Positions 35,180 through 47,340 of a DNA stretch of 64,000 nucleotides are shown here, piece by piece. The notes under the pieces are model-generated. The model was not told where the DNA came from. It made no database searches and worked only from the letters and a program-made list of their open reading frames with translations. The first letter of the stretch is position 1. The number at the start of each line of letters is the position of its first letter. This DNA comes from Siphonodentalium dalli. Lineage: Eukaryota; Mollusca; Scaphopoda; Gadilida; Siphonodentaliidae. Location of the stretch: NCBI GenBank assembly GCA_032622095.1, contig CP136061.1:52649762-52713761 (forward strand), written 5' to 3'. A program made the position numbers and the translations under genes.

Positions 35180-35393
35180 CACAGACAGACAGACAGACAT
35201 TCGCAAATATAGATATAGATTAATTCTATCACGTATACCCGGGAATTTGTCAATTGAAAATTGCATATATATCGCGAGACGTTCCGTGTAATAAAATGTT
35301 TAACTAATAAGTAATATAGGACCACTTTCAATTAAAATAAACACTTGACAGTTATGGTATTTTGGAATAAAATAACAGCGAACATTGTCGAAT
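35180..35393. other. Short unique spacer
   Basis: It contains a small (CAGA)n run at 35193-35209. Otherwise nothing was seen. Confidence 0.5.
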
Positions 35394-36398
35394 ATCTGTT
35401 GTATATGGGTGTGCTCGATTGTTTAGGGTTGTACTCCGTTGTCGGCATATATAGAAGCCGAACGTTGCCGAACACTTAGGCTTTCAGTTTAAACATACAC
35501 AAATCGATGTTAGTCCCAATAAAACTGAACACACTCTGCGTAACTTAATACGAAAGAGATTATTATACTGATATATAGCATCAGGTATTGATTTGTATGG
35601 TAAACTCGAGTAAAAGAGACTACAATTCCCGCCACCAAGTCTGGACGTAAAACGGGTCATATAAAAGCTATCCGGACGTTCTCGTACGTAATAACAGCAT
35701 CTCGCTTTCCCAATATCTTTGCTGGCTTAGGTACCAGAAGACTTGGACTACCAACTTACAAAATATCGTTGTCATAAGTTGTATTGTTTAAATTAGTTAT
35801 CAATGAGATCAACTCTAAATAAGATCAAAATAATGTCTATTTTACTGAAACTGGCAAATGACCACGAACAATCCTTAAAGGTACTAAATCCGATAATACG
35901 CTCCTAAATTACCATTTCCTCGGCTTCGGGGGTAAACAAAATTTGATTCGAGTCGAAGAACCCACCCATCAAAGTTCAGAGTGATCAGATATCGATTTTT
36001 GAAGTTATTTCTCGAGATGTGTAATAATAATATAAGAAACACGTGGTCAAACGGAAGGTCTCGGACAAAATTGCGGATGAAGATGGATAACTCTAAAATC
36101 AAGTGGTAATACTGCCAAATTTCGTGATACTTCAGTGATAATACGGCCATATTTTGTTGAACAAAATGTTGATAAATAACACGATTTGGGACAATTGATA
36201 CCATAGTTGACAGTGGTTAGCATTATTTCATAGCAATAAATAGATTCTGATAACTAAAGCGTATTATGAAGAATGTTGTTGTTGTTGTTGTATCTTGATG
36301 ATATGGGGACCGTCTGGTCGGATTGAGTACCTTTAAAGTTTCAATTTCAGGCTTTTAACCTCCAAAAATACTTTGAATTGATATATTTGTGTATTCAA
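35394..36398. repeat. Module A copy 2
   Basis: A near-identical copy of 1-997. The join to module B at 36398/36399 is sharp and identical to the one at 37698/37699. Confidence 0.9.
35875..36336. mobile_element. MITE family D copy 4 (inside module A copy 2)
   Basis: TTAA-flanked, same ends as 484-935. The (TGT)n tract at 36274-36290 is longer than in copy 1. Confidence 0.75.
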
Positions 36399-37045
36399 TC
36401 TGCGAGCAGATTTTACTGCCCGTGTCTAGAAGGACAACTCTATATATAAAATCAACACAATGTTTATTTTACTGAAACTGGACACAAACAATATATGTGA
36501 CCCGCCATATCAAATCCAGTTGTAAGTCGGGATTTTTGTACCTTGTGCCAATGCATTCTCTTATATATGCGAGTCGATCATAGGTCGCCTCGCATATATA
36601 AGAGAATGCATTGGCCTAACAATTTTTTATCATTTTTTTAAAATAAATGTTTCTTACAATTTTTAGGACATAAAATAAAAAACATCCATTACCCTGCAGG
36701 GAGCCCCACACATATATAGAAGCATATAGAAGAGTGTCGTCTGCTCATGTTTGTCTGGGGCTCTGTATGGGTGAAATTATAAAATTGTTAAAGAATACAA
36801 GAAAAAATTATTAAAATTGTAAAAAATTGTTAGGCCAATGCATTCTCTTATATATGCAAGGCGACTCGCATATATAAGAGAATGCATTGGCACAGGGTAA
36901 AATAAATCCCGACTTACGACTGGATTTGATATGGCGGGTCACACTTATACAACAAATCACCTTATCATCTAACTTAAAAAATATCTTTGCAATAAATTGT
37001 ATCGCTTCATATTAGCAACCAAGCAAATTTCCCGGACTTTCGGAT
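36399..37045. repeat. Module B copy 2
   Basis: Near-identical to 31790-32422, with a small 'agcatatag' insertion near 36720 shared with copy 3. It is followed by the 234-bp satellite, as in copy 1. Confidence 0.9.
36496..36943. mobile_element. Inverted-repeat element G copy 2
   Basis: Same TGTGACCCGCC ends as copy 1. The hairpins are at 36548-36614 and 36835-36890. Confidence 0.8.
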
Positions 37046-37545
37046 ATTCAATGTGTGGGTGGGTGTCACATAATAATTTACAATGATATATGTCACCATT
37101 CAACACCAAATGATCATTTACTTTATGGTATCATTTGGGATTTACATAGTTATTTAACTTCTTTATTTCTCTTCCCATGATCTGAATACTTCACAATGTT
37201 TTCCATTTGCAGTCATTACATAATATGAGGTTTTTATATTGAGATTCACATTAAGAGCAGACATTATTCAATATATGGGTTGGTGTCACATAATAATTTA
37301 CAATGATATATGTCACCATTCAACACCAAATGAACATTTACTTTATAATAATTTACAATGATATATGTCACCATTCAACACCAAATGAACATTTACTTTA
37401 TAATAATTTACAATGATATATGTCACCATTCAACACCAAATGAACATTTACTTTATAATAATTTACAATTATATATGTCAGCATTCAACACCAAATGAAC
37501 ATTTACTTTATGGTAACATTTGGGATTTACATAGTTATATATCAT
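37046..37545. repeat. 234-bp satellite copy with a 55-bp sub-array
   Basis: About one and a half 234-bp units, in which a 55-bp internal piece has been amplified. 'taataatttacaatgatata' starts at 37291, 37346, 37401 and 37456, giving four copies of exactly 55 bp. Confidence 0.9.
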
Positions 37546-37698
37546 AAATATAACTAAAGCGTATTATGAAGAATGTTGTTGTTGTTGTTGTATCTTGATG
37601 ATATGGGGACCGTCTGATCGGATTGAGTACCTTTAAAGTTTCAATTTCAGGCTTTTAACCCCCAAAAATACTTTGAATTGATATATTTGTGTATTCAA
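37546..37698. repeat. Module A right-end fragment (copy 3)
   Basis: It matches 36246-36398 and 850-997, beginning abruptly at 'taactaaagcgtattatgaa' where the satellite ends. It includes the right terminus of a family D MITE. Confidence 0.9.
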
Positions 37699-38342
37699 TC
37701 TGCGAGCAGATTTTACTGCCCGTGTCTAGAAGGACAACTCTATATATAAAATCAACACAATGTTTATTTTACTGAAACTGGACACAAACAATATATGTGA
37801 CCCGCCATATCAAATCCAGTTGTAAGTCGGGATTTTTGTACCCTGTGCCAATGCATTCTCTTATATATGCGAGTCGATCATAGGTCGCCTCGCATATATA
37901 AGAGAATGCATTGGCCTAACAATTTTTTATCATTTTTTTTAAATAAATGTTTCTTACAATTTTTAGGACATAAAATAAAAAACATCCATTACCCTGCAGG
38001 GAGCCCCACACATATATAGAAGCATATAGAAGAGTGTCGTCTGCTCATGTTTGTATGGGGCTCTGTATGGGTGAAATTATAAAATTGTTAAAGAATACAA
38101 GAACAAATTATTAAAATTGTAAAAAATTGTTAGGCCAATGCATTCTCTTATATATGCGAGGCGACTCGCATATATAAGAGAATGCATTGGCACAGGGTAA
38201 AAAAAATCCCGACTTACGACTGGATTTGATATGGCGGGTCACACTTATACAAATCACCTTATCATCTAACTTAAAACATATCTTTGCAATAAATTGTATC
38301 GCTTCATATTAGCAACCAAGCAAATTTCCCGGACTTTCGGAT
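37699..38342. repeat. Module B copy 3
   Basis: A near-identical copy ending at 'cccggactttcggat', after which the satellite is absent and unique sequence begins. Confidence 0.9.
37796..38243. mobile_element. Inverted-repeat element G copy 3
   Basis: Same ends as copies 1 and 2. The hairpins are at 37848-37914 and 38135-38190. The right hairpin here has GCGAGGCGACTCGC, a more perfect loop than the GCAAGGCGACTCGC of copies 1 and 2. Confidence 0.8.
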
Positions 38343-38786
38343 TGCTTCAGGGCGGATGCAGGTGGAAATTCCAAGTTGGACACCGCCCCCAACGTATAGC
38401 CTTTGGTCATATCATTGCCCATATCCAAGGTGGACGACATTGCCACGAATTAAAACTAGTTTTCTGAGTCTTTTGCCGATCGTATTTAAGTCGATCTACA
38501 ATTCAATAATCATAATATTCGGAACGTACTGTTAGTGATCACATATCATTGGTATTTCTTAGGGCTATTCTTAGTTAAATATTCAACTCTGCTCAGCCAG
38601 TTTCATGTAACTTCCGTATTCAGTTGAATCGAGGCTCCCCCATTTTGCCTGAACAAATACATGTGGTAATTTATAAATACAATTTACGCAGTTATAGCTT
38701 ACTCTTTTCACATATCGATTAGTTGATATTGTTATGTATAATGCCTCTCTGTCGTACATAACATTTTACAACCCATATAATCCCTA
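38343..38786. other. No feature seen
   Basis: Unique-looking sequence without a recognisable gene. Confidence 0.5.
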
Positions 38787-39445
38787 CTTTCGGACACACG
38801 TACCACGGTAGCGATGGCATAGTAGGTGTGACAATTTATTACGGTGGAGTTTGGTGACAATTGGTCGTCAAAATTATGTGCCATAGCTATCCATGTTGAC
38901 TGCTGAGGTTGATCTCGACTCATTACGTTTTGCTACATTGTATTCCTACGATATATATATAATTGCACGATCGATTGTCCAGAATTGTGTTTGACCGTGG
39001 CAATATCACTCAGATATCATGCACGCAGTACGTTTTATTGATATGATCTCAATGCATGTTTATCTACTTATATTAATATCATGCGTATTAAGACAGTTCT
39101 CCAAATGCGTTTTTTTATTTTGCGACGTTTATTTCTACGCATACTTCCGCTAACATTAGCATGTGGGCCGATGCAGCTGTGTCGGAACTGTTGGAGGAAA
39201 TACAGCTGAGAGAAACTATATATATATCTGTAATAAACAAAGCGAACTATATATATATAAGGACCAAAACAAGAAAAAGGCTGATTATAACGAACTTTGG
39301 AAGACTCATTGTGCGAATATGCAGCGGGCGACATGGCTAGCTATGGCATATTAATTATATGACGACCAATTGTCAACGAATTCCACCATAATAAATTGTC
39401 ACACCTACTATGCCATAGCTACTGTGGTACGTGTCCACATCCAAT
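38787..39445. mobile_element. MITE family E copy 2
   Basis: Inverted ends (CGGACACACGTACCACGGTA left, TACTGTGGTACGTGTCC right) and an interior matching copy 1 in opposite orientation. It contains TA microsatellite-like 'atatatatat' near 38950 and 39215. Confidence 0.75.
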
Positions 39446-39477
39446 AGTAGCCATATACCACCATCGTTGTGGACGCA

Positions 39478-39850
39478 GTACACGTGGTGACAACGTCTCT
39501 AGTGTTCCCTATTAGATCCCGGCCAAGAAATATACATACATTTTATACGTCTTCTCTGCCAGATTCTCGGCGTGCGGATTGCAATTTTGGCACGTATATG
39601 CTCCATCCAACATAAATGAAATCATCTGCTTAGTGGTCACGTATGTGGAGGCGAAACACTGTAAATCTTATATATGATAACCTGTAGAAAACAAAATCAC
39701 CCCAGGTTATTTATATTGTGTTATTTCATGCACATGACATTTTTGTCTGTGTCCTTTGTACATAGATTTCACTTGAATGTTTTTCAAACTCGGCATCAAC
39801 ATTGAAACTTGTAATGGAGTCTGTAGTCGTTCCTATGTTAGCAAGATTTT
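39478..39850. repeat. Dispersed repeat family I, copy 1
   Basis: It matches 56490-56836 over its full length ('gtgcggattgcaattttggc', 'ggaggcgaaacactgtaaat', 'gtgttatttcatgcacatga'). The minus strand has a partly open frame reading 'MLDGAYTCQNCNPHAENLAE' but is interrupted. It may be a fragment of an element-encoded protein. Confidence 0.75.
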
Positions 39851-39921
39851 TTTTTAATCCTCCATGATGTCACGTGGAATTCCCAGAATTGTAATATTGT
39901 ATCAAAGCAAATTCCAATTAT

Positions 39922-40346
39922 TTAAAGGTACTCAATCCGATCAGATGTCCCCATATCATCAAGATACAACAACAACAAAATTTCCTCAAAATACGCTTTA
40001 GTTATTAGAATCGATTAACTGAAACAAAATAATGATAACCACTGTCAACTATGGCATCAAATTTCCCAAAAAGTTTTATTTATAAACATTTTGTTCAACG
40101 AAATATGGCCTTATTATCACTTGTTTTTAGAGTTATCTATCTTCGTCTGCAATTTTGACCGAGACCATCATTTAGACGGCGTGTGTCTGGGCCACAGACA
40201 ATAGAAATAACAAACTTTAAAAATCAATATGTGATCATGCACTCTGAGCTTTGATCGGTAGGTTCCTAGACTCGAATCAAATATTTTTACCCCAGAAGCT
40301 AAAGAAATAGTAATTATGGGGTGTTTAATCGGATTGAGCACCTTTA
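39922..40346. mobile_element. MITE family D copy 5
   Basis: It begins TTAAAGGTACTCAATCCGAT and ends ATCGGATTGAGCACCTTTA. It is in opposite orientation to 484-935. Confidence 0.7.
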
Positions 40347-40971
40347 CCAATATATATATACTTGCAAGTTTACTTATTTTTAAATCAGATAAACTTCTTG
40401 GTACAGAGAAAATCAATATTTCAAGCGTTTCTTCAAAACTCTATCGGATTTCAATGCATGTTTATTTTTCAAGCCAACATTTGTGAACTTTACTCTCGAT
40501 TATTGTCAATCAATCAGCAAGGCGGTCAAAATTTACTGCCAGTCGCAGCGTCTTATATTTTGGAATTCGTATGATGAATAAAGTTGGAAAATTTGGTACA
40601 AACATATCTGATGAAATAAAAAAGGTATGGGTGTCTTCGAAATGACTTGAAATAGATTATGTCATTGCGTTTAAGTACACGATCGCGACAAATTATTGCT
40701 CAAAAATATTGATTTTATAACAAGGCCAAAAGGCCTCTGAACGGACAGGGAGATTGACAACCCGATTTATTCGGAAGATTTCGCTAGTTTCCGATATGAT
40801 ATCTCGACTTCGCTTCGGTCAATTCGCCGAGTTATATGTTAAATGAAAGGGAATTTTATTGCGAATAAGAGACATCTGAGGATATTTTGGTTGCAATGAT
40901 CGATTTCTATAATTTATTACGGCTTTGATAGTTTGTGTGGTTTTTAGCCAAAATCGATCATTTGAACCTTG

Positions 40972-41032
40972 TCACTGATATAGTCTATATTGGTATTTTA
41001 GTAATTTTCCCCAGGGGCCTGTGTTCCTGATG
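40972..41032. repeat. Half copy of the 104-nt snapback element
   Basis: 'atagtctatattggtatttt' followed by 'agtaattttccccagg' is the right half of the palindrome at 55716-55819. The left arm is missing. Confidence 0.8.
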
Positions 41033-41089
41033 TTGTGAAATTAAAGAGCGCATATGTCACTGACAAATATGCGAAAATTTGAAAGCATC

Positions 41090-41260
41090 TTCGATTAGTT
41101 AGTAAATTAGTTAGTTATTTAATTAGTTTGTTAGTTATAATTAGTTAGTTATTTAATTAGTTAGTTAATTAATTTGTTAGTGAGTTAGGTACTTAGATAG
41201 TTAGTTAGTTATAACTAGTTAGTTAGTTCATTAGTTAGTTAGTTATAGTTAGTTAATTGG
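41090..41260 (+). repeat. Degenerate (TTAG)n tract
   Basis: Runs of 'agttagttagtta' mixed with 'atttaattagtt'. A shorter run begins the second copy of the neighbouring duplication at 42918. Confidence 0.95.
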
Positions 41261-41705
41261 GGTTTAATGTCATTTTCAACAGGTCATGGTCATATCTAGA
41301 TCATGCCATGAATATCTAATCTGACTGTCGCATATAGACACATAGATAACTGCTCCGAGTATAGTGTACAGTTTTCCTCTTCGTTTGTAATCCAGAGTAT
41401 TATTTTTGCGAGGGGCTAGCATCTCACGAGAGAAGAACAAGAGCATCGCTAGGGCGTGGCAAAATACGCCCGTTGGCCATTTCGAATTGTACTACCGCAA
41501 AATAACACTTGGGAAACACACATACCAGCTTTGGTTCAGATCAGAAACATCCAAATAGGTGTTATCGGTCGGAACCGAAATGTTTTGAAATCGGTATTCG
41601 AAAAAGGGCCGTAACTCATATAAAAATAATTGGACGGAACCAATATTCGAACTTAGCCTGTATTTTAGCTGGGAAATATACATATACCAACATTGGTTCA
41701 TAAAC
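41260..41705. repeat. Dispersed/tandem repeat family J, copy 1
   Basis: 'ggggtttaatgtcattttca' through 'aacaagagcatcgctagggc' and 'cggtattcgaaaaagggccg' recur in the same order at 42945-43495, which has about 140 extra bases inserted. Confidence 0.85.
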
Positions 41706-42944
41706 AAGACAGTCAATGACTGTGGGGGTCCTTCACCAGACTGTAAAGACAGAGAAGATTGGGACTCTGAAGACTACAATAGTCAGTACGTTGTTATAAC
41801 GTAATAAGTTTTTCTAAATTTACATTTTAAATGAAATGTTGTTTTTTTTATATGAAAAAATTGAGCAAGGAGTAAAATCTAAAAGCTTTTTTTTTTTCAT
41901 TTAAAAATGTTTTGTTTTTTTTGTGAATTGAGAAAGGAGTTAAATCTAAATGTTTTTTTTAAAGATATTGACACTGGCTTTGCCCATGATTGCCCCAGTG
42001 ACCCAATTTTAATAAATCTGTACCCCAGTAAACCAGGGACCCTCCATACCAAATATAAGCCCAATAGACCCAATGGTTCTTGAGAAGTTGTTTTAAGAAT
42101 TACTATGGAGGGAAAGAGTTATGGCAACTATTTGACTTGGTGATCTCATTTTAACAAATCTGAATCACCTAGGTAACACCACATACCAAATATGAACCTA
42201 TTCGGTTTTATGTGTCTGGAGAAGATGTTTAAAAAAAATTTGATGGATGGATGGACGAGGAGTGATGACTATACCCGGTATCTCCACTGGAGACTTTGCC
42301 TCAAGTGAGCTTAAAACTATAATCAGTACCAAACTTGAACTCAACAACTCAAATAGTTTGTCTTGCGGAGGGGGTTAAAGTTTCTGGAGTGAGTGGCTGA
42401 TTCTTAAACTTATAAAGCTCCATTAGAAACAGTCTCAATCAACAAAAGGTGGTGGTACACACAGAATTGCAGAACCCTTCATAGGGTAGAAATTAATTCA
42501 CTGAAAGGATTTGTTAAAACTGTATAAATGACCTATTTCGACAGACCCACCATTTGAACAAATTCACTTACCTGTAACACTAGTAGTTCATATGAGTAGA
42601 GACTGAAGGCTCCTGGGAATATATTTGATATTCAATTTCATAATTAATTACCAAAACAAAGCCTCTCCAGTCTGACTAGAGAGAGCTGTGTGGTTATTGA
42701 TACTGCATTGTCAGATTTGACATGTGGATAATTATCAACAGAGCAGACTGGCCTTACTGACTTTCATTGTAAGAGATAGCATTCTAGCATATGCACAGGG
42801 TATATTGTATTGTGACTGTGAAATAAATTTAAAACAAGTGTTTGATAACAGGTATGCTAGAAGCACCAATGGGCAAGGGTGATGGGCTTCTTTATATATT
42901 TGTGTTTTTCACATACTTAGTAATTTAGTTGGTTAGTTAGTTAA
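41706..42944. other. No gene recognised; spacer between J copies
   Basis: It contains T-rich tracts (41830-41960). 41720-42300 has 'ccaaatataa(gc)cc(a/t)at' phrases typical of diverged repeats. Nothing coding was seen. Confidence 0.5.
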
Positions 42945-43495
42945 GTGGGGTTTAATGTCATTTTCAACAGGTTATGGTCATATCTAGATCGTGCCGTGAA
43001 TCTATAATCTGACTGTCCCATACAGACAACTGATCCGAGTAAAGTGTACGGTTTTCTCCCCGTTTGTAATCCAGAGGATTAATTTTGAGAGGCGCTAGCA
43101 TCTCACGAGAGGAGAACAAGAGCATCGCTAGGGCGTGGCAAAATACGCCCGTTGGCCATTTCGAATTGTACTACAGCAAAATAACACTTTGAGCTTACAA
43201 AGAATATCTTATATACCCCCAATATCTATGACAAAATGCGGTCAAGTTCTAAGTCAAAAAGGGCCGCAACTCATGTGAAAATAATTAGACAGAACGCATA
43301 TTCGAAATGTCTGTATGTTTTAGCTTTGGTTCAGATCAAAAATCCAAATAGGAGTTATCGGTTGGAACCGAAATGTTATGAAATCGGTATTCGAAAAAGG
43401 GCCGTAACTCATGTAAAAATAATTGGACGGAACCAATATTCGAACTTAGTCTGTATTTTTAGCTGGAAAATACACATACCAACTTTGGTTCATAA
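42945..43495. repeat. Repeat family J, copy 2
   Basis: Second copy of 41260-41705, 1.68 kb downstream, in the same orientation. Confidence 0.85.
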
Positions 43496-43859
43496 AAAAA
43501 TTACAAGTTGAGTTATTGGACACATTGTTCAAATTCCAAGTCGAAAAAGGTCATAAGGGCATAATTGGACATAAGTTCTCGTGCACACACCATGCATTGA
43601 CATAAATTAATTGATATTACATGCGTCATGGAAAAAAAGACTTTCATCATTGAACATTATTTGGTGTGACCCCATTTTCTGGTGCACCGGATTCCGGTTA
43701 CATGGGACACACGCAAGACACTTGCAGTGCATGTGTAAATAAATATAATAATAATAATATAAAACGAAAGTGTCAATGACACTGTAGCTCAAATTGGGAA
43801 GGAGTTTATTTTTTGCTGAGCAATTTATAGAATTATAAATCTCCCATCTATAGGTCACC

Positions 43860-44480
43860 CAAAAGATCCATATGAAGTTTGTTGATGATCAGATGAAGGG
43901 TGTGGTTTGTAGGGTGCGCAAAAGGATTTAATAATACAAAGAGTAAATTCCAAGATGGCCGCTGGCGGCCATGCTGTTCAACAAATTTAGGTCAAAATAG
44001 GTGGCTCCCATCTAGAGGTCAGCTCGAAGATACATATGAAGATTGGTGATCATCAGATGAGGGATGTGGTCTGTAGGGTGTGCCAAGGGATTTAGTCATG
44101 CAGAGTAAAACACAAGATGGCTGCCGGTGGCCATGTTTTTCATCGAAGATTGTCCAAATTGGATAGCTTCCATCTAGAGGTGATTCGAAACATGCAATAA
44201 ATGCAGGCTGCGGTGTGTGCCGATGGATTCAAATTCACATCCAAGATGGCTGCTGGCGGCCATGTTTTATTAAAAAAAAATTCGGTCAAAATAGGAGGCT
44301 CCCATCTAGAGGTCACCCTGAAGATCCATATGAAGTTTGGTGACGATCGGATAAGAGGTGTGGCCTGTAGGGTGTGCTGAATGATTTAGACATACACAGA
44401 ATAAATTCCAAGATGGCCGCTGTCGGCCATGATTTTCCACAAATTTATGTCAAAACAATACAAAAATGTGGCCTGTAGGG
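43860..44480 (+). repeat. Degenerate tandem repeat K (AAGATGGCCGC type)
   Basis: 'ccaagatggccgctggcggc', 'cccatctagaggtcacc' and 'gatccatatgaagtttgg' recur with a spacing of roughly 120-180 bp. Related blocks lie at 45880-46130 and 58380-59110. Confidence 0.85.
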
Positions 44481-45879
44481 TGTGCCAAAGGATTTAGTCA
44501 TGCAAACAGGGGGGGGGGTCGGAAAAAAATTATGTTTTAGGGCCTCGGGGGACCCACCCACCCAATTTCTTCCGTTTTCCGGCCTTTTTTCCAGACAATT
44601 TTGGACACCCACCCTTTCTTTTCCATTTCAGGAATTTTTTTCCGGTCAGTTTTGGACACCCACCCCCCTAAATTTGAGAAAATTATCAATTGACCAACCA
44701 AATAGCTGATTATCCCTGATTATCATATTTTATTGCGCGAGATTTTAATAGAACAGTGCATAGTGAAGATAACGATACTATTTGAATTTATCATATAAGT
44801 GTCATTAATCAAGAAATGTGTCAACATAATCACATTTCTAGGGATAGGCAGAGTGCCAAAGTTTTTATTAAAATATTTTATTTATTCATTTTCATAATAT
44901 ATAGTCACATGATCTAGTCACATAATCACATTTGAGTATTCTACAGACTACATGGTACAACACATTTCAGATTATTTGATATTTTGATATTTGCTATGTG
45001 ATATATTGCTTGAACCAAATTGTTTATCAAAACATGTCGAAATACAACTATTCATTCCAGTTCATCCCAGTTTGAAGAATAATGCTAATACCAAACATAA
45101 CCATGATATACCAATGACAGGCTGGTAGCCACTGTCTGAAGTAATAGGCTTCGTAATAATTGGGAATAACATATGGATGGATAGCCCAATCTCACTTCTT
45201 TTTTGCTCACGATATCAGTGACGATAAAATCTTTGTTACTGTGATTAACATTGCAAGCTGATCCACTTTAACTTGGAAAACAATTTGAAATTGTTCAAGC
45301 TGGCCCGGCTGGCCTTCAATTTATATGTTAAGATTTTATGTTTTACGTTGTCGAAAGTCTATTTTATTCCATTATTTATTATATCTTTATTTCCATGTCC
45401 CATATGGTCAAGTGTGCTTTCATTTTATCGCTTAATTTTAGTTGAGTTCTGCATAGTTATTCTTATTTTGTTGTATCAGTAGATGGAACCCTGATTAAAT
45501 TTTATTTTTCCAATAGCGCAGTTTCTTGTTCTATCAAGTTGAATTTGGGTTATTGTTGGCCATTGTGCAACTGATCCAACTTCTGATAACCTCTATATAT
45601 AGTATAGCATTGCTATTAAATATATATGACCTGTTTCTGTTCAAAACACATCAAAATAAGACTCAATAGCAGAAATGGAGAAAAAGAATTTGGCACATGG
45701 AAAAAACTGCTTTTCGGACCCGAGAGATACCCACCCACCCCATCATACGTGCCTGGAATTTTTTCCGACCCCCTCCCCCTGATGCAAAGAGTAAAACCCG
45801 AAAATCGTTCATACTCGATAACTCCCATCCACAGGTGATCACAATCTTGTCTGCAAAAATAAAAAAAATGATCTGGCCA
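44481..45879. other. No gene recognised
   Basis: 44505-44680 is G- then C-rich ('ggcctcgggggacccaccca') and related to 45715-45780. The frames there are low complexity. Nothing else was seen. Confidence 0.5.
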
Positions 45880-46130
45880 AAAAAATATATACGGGTTGTA
45901 GGGTGTGCCGATGGATTCAAATTTGAAAGATGGCTGCAGGCGGCCATGTTATCCATCGAAATTCGGAAAAATTCGATAGCTCCCATTTATAGGTCACCCT
46001 GAAGCTACATATGAAATTTGGTGAAGATCAGATCAGGGATGAGACCTGTAGGTCGTGCCGAACGAAATTATTGACGCACGCACGGATTGTTGATGCACGC
46101 ACGCACGACGGAAGCCAACCCATGGCAATA
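45880..46130 (+). repeat. Repeat K, second block
   Basis: 'ggtgtgccgatggattcaaa', 'gctgcaggcggccatg' and 'ccctgaagctacatatgaaa' match the 43860-44480 array. It ends in 'acgcacgcacgacggaagcc'. Confidence 0.8.
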
Positions 46131-46253
46131 GCTCAAATTTTACTTTGTAAAGTTTAGCTAAAAAATAAAATATATTCAAAATTCAACTGGAAGACTAGTT
46201 TGCAGCTTATATAGAGCACCATATTGTTAATATTTGGATTATTTATTCCACCA

Positions 46254-46387
46254 ATGACAAATTTTGATGAAATGCTGTCAAACAGTTTTGATACATGCAT
46301 GTCGGAAGCCGTCGACATTATTTCAATTGTGAAATCTATACGCATTTTACTCGGCATGTTCGTAGCTGGAAAACTGGATTCATTCCG
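46254..46387 (+). CDS. Possible orphan coding exon (helical, unidentified)
   Basis: The frame from ATG 46254 encodes about 45 residues ('MTNFDEMLSNSFDTCMSEAV', 'SIVKSIRILLGMFVAGKLDS') with the amphipathic pattern of a folded helical protein. It runs into a good donor (CCG|GTATGT at 46388). It is open further through the donor to 46541, so it could equally be unspliced. No family is recognised and no partner exon was located. Confidence 0.25.
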
Positions 46388-46721
46388 GTATGTTAATTTG
46401 TATTCAGAATTTATCGACAGTGAGGTGACTACCTTGATTGTTCGTAAACCATCCAGATCCTTCGAGGAAAATCACACACGTAATTATAATGTTCGTAGAG
46501 TATATACAGCTCTGCATGAAATTGACATAATTTACCTGTAATATCCTCTTGGTAATAGTATAAACATAAACACCATTTAAACTGTCGGCGGCGTTCATAG
46601 ATCGATATATAGGCTACATTGCATGCATTAATATCTTTTGTGTCTTTTTTTTAATTGTTGTATTTAAAATCAACTTGTTTGATCTAACAGATGGCTGGTA
46701 TTAAAGACATATTATGTACTT

Positions 46722-46815
46722 GTTCCGGTGCGTGAATCTGATCAGTTAGTGTCCATGCGCTATGCCAACTGGAGGAATGTATACCATTATATACTAACAT
46801 CGCGAGAGTCTTTTT
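46722..46815 (+). repeat. Dispersed repeat family H, partial copy
   Basis: 'ggtgcgtgaatctgatcagt' and 'cgctatgccaactggaggaa' match 57995-58080. Confidence 0.75.
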
Positions 46816-47097
46816 ATGGCTTATTAAATTCTTCTGACACAATGAAGCTAAACAAACTTTCAAACTTTATAAAAATCGGATTGAAACAATTTAAATAACT
46901 ATTCAAATATTTGGCGATCGTGGTGCTTATATGTGTGTGCGTCTGTATGTGTGAACATGCAGACATACATATATGTGAAGATCACGTCGTAGATTCCTTA
47001 TTCATAGTACAACTATGCATATTATGTTACTATTTGTATGGCTTCCACGTGTTTTAGATATGCAAAATTCCATAACGAATATCGAGTGTGCCATAAT

Positions 47098-47340
47098 ACA
47101 ATGTGTATATGTTTGTGTATGTATATATATGTATATATATGTATGTGTGTGTGTGTATGTATATGTATGTATATATATATATATATGTTGTATATATATG
47201 TATAAGTGTGTATGTGTATGTATGTGTTTGTAAGCATGTATATTTATACATATGTATGTATGTTTGTGTGTGTAGGTATATGCATGAGTATGTATACGTA
47301 TATAATATGTGTGTATTTATAAGTGTGTGTAAACATTATA
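47098..47340 (+). repeat. Purine-pyrimidine alternating microsatellite (TG/TA)n
   Basis: About 240 bases of mixed 'gtatgtatatat' and 'gtgtgtgtgtatg'. Frames of 65-86 codons on both strands (Tyr/Val/Cys or Ile/Tyr/Thr/His rich) are artefacts. Confidence 0.95.

Noticed and set aside
39500-39660. Zinc-finger-like peptide (CQNC) in repeat family I
   Set aside because: Only a single C-x2-C is visible, the frame is interrupted, and both copies are decayed. This is insufficient to call a domain.
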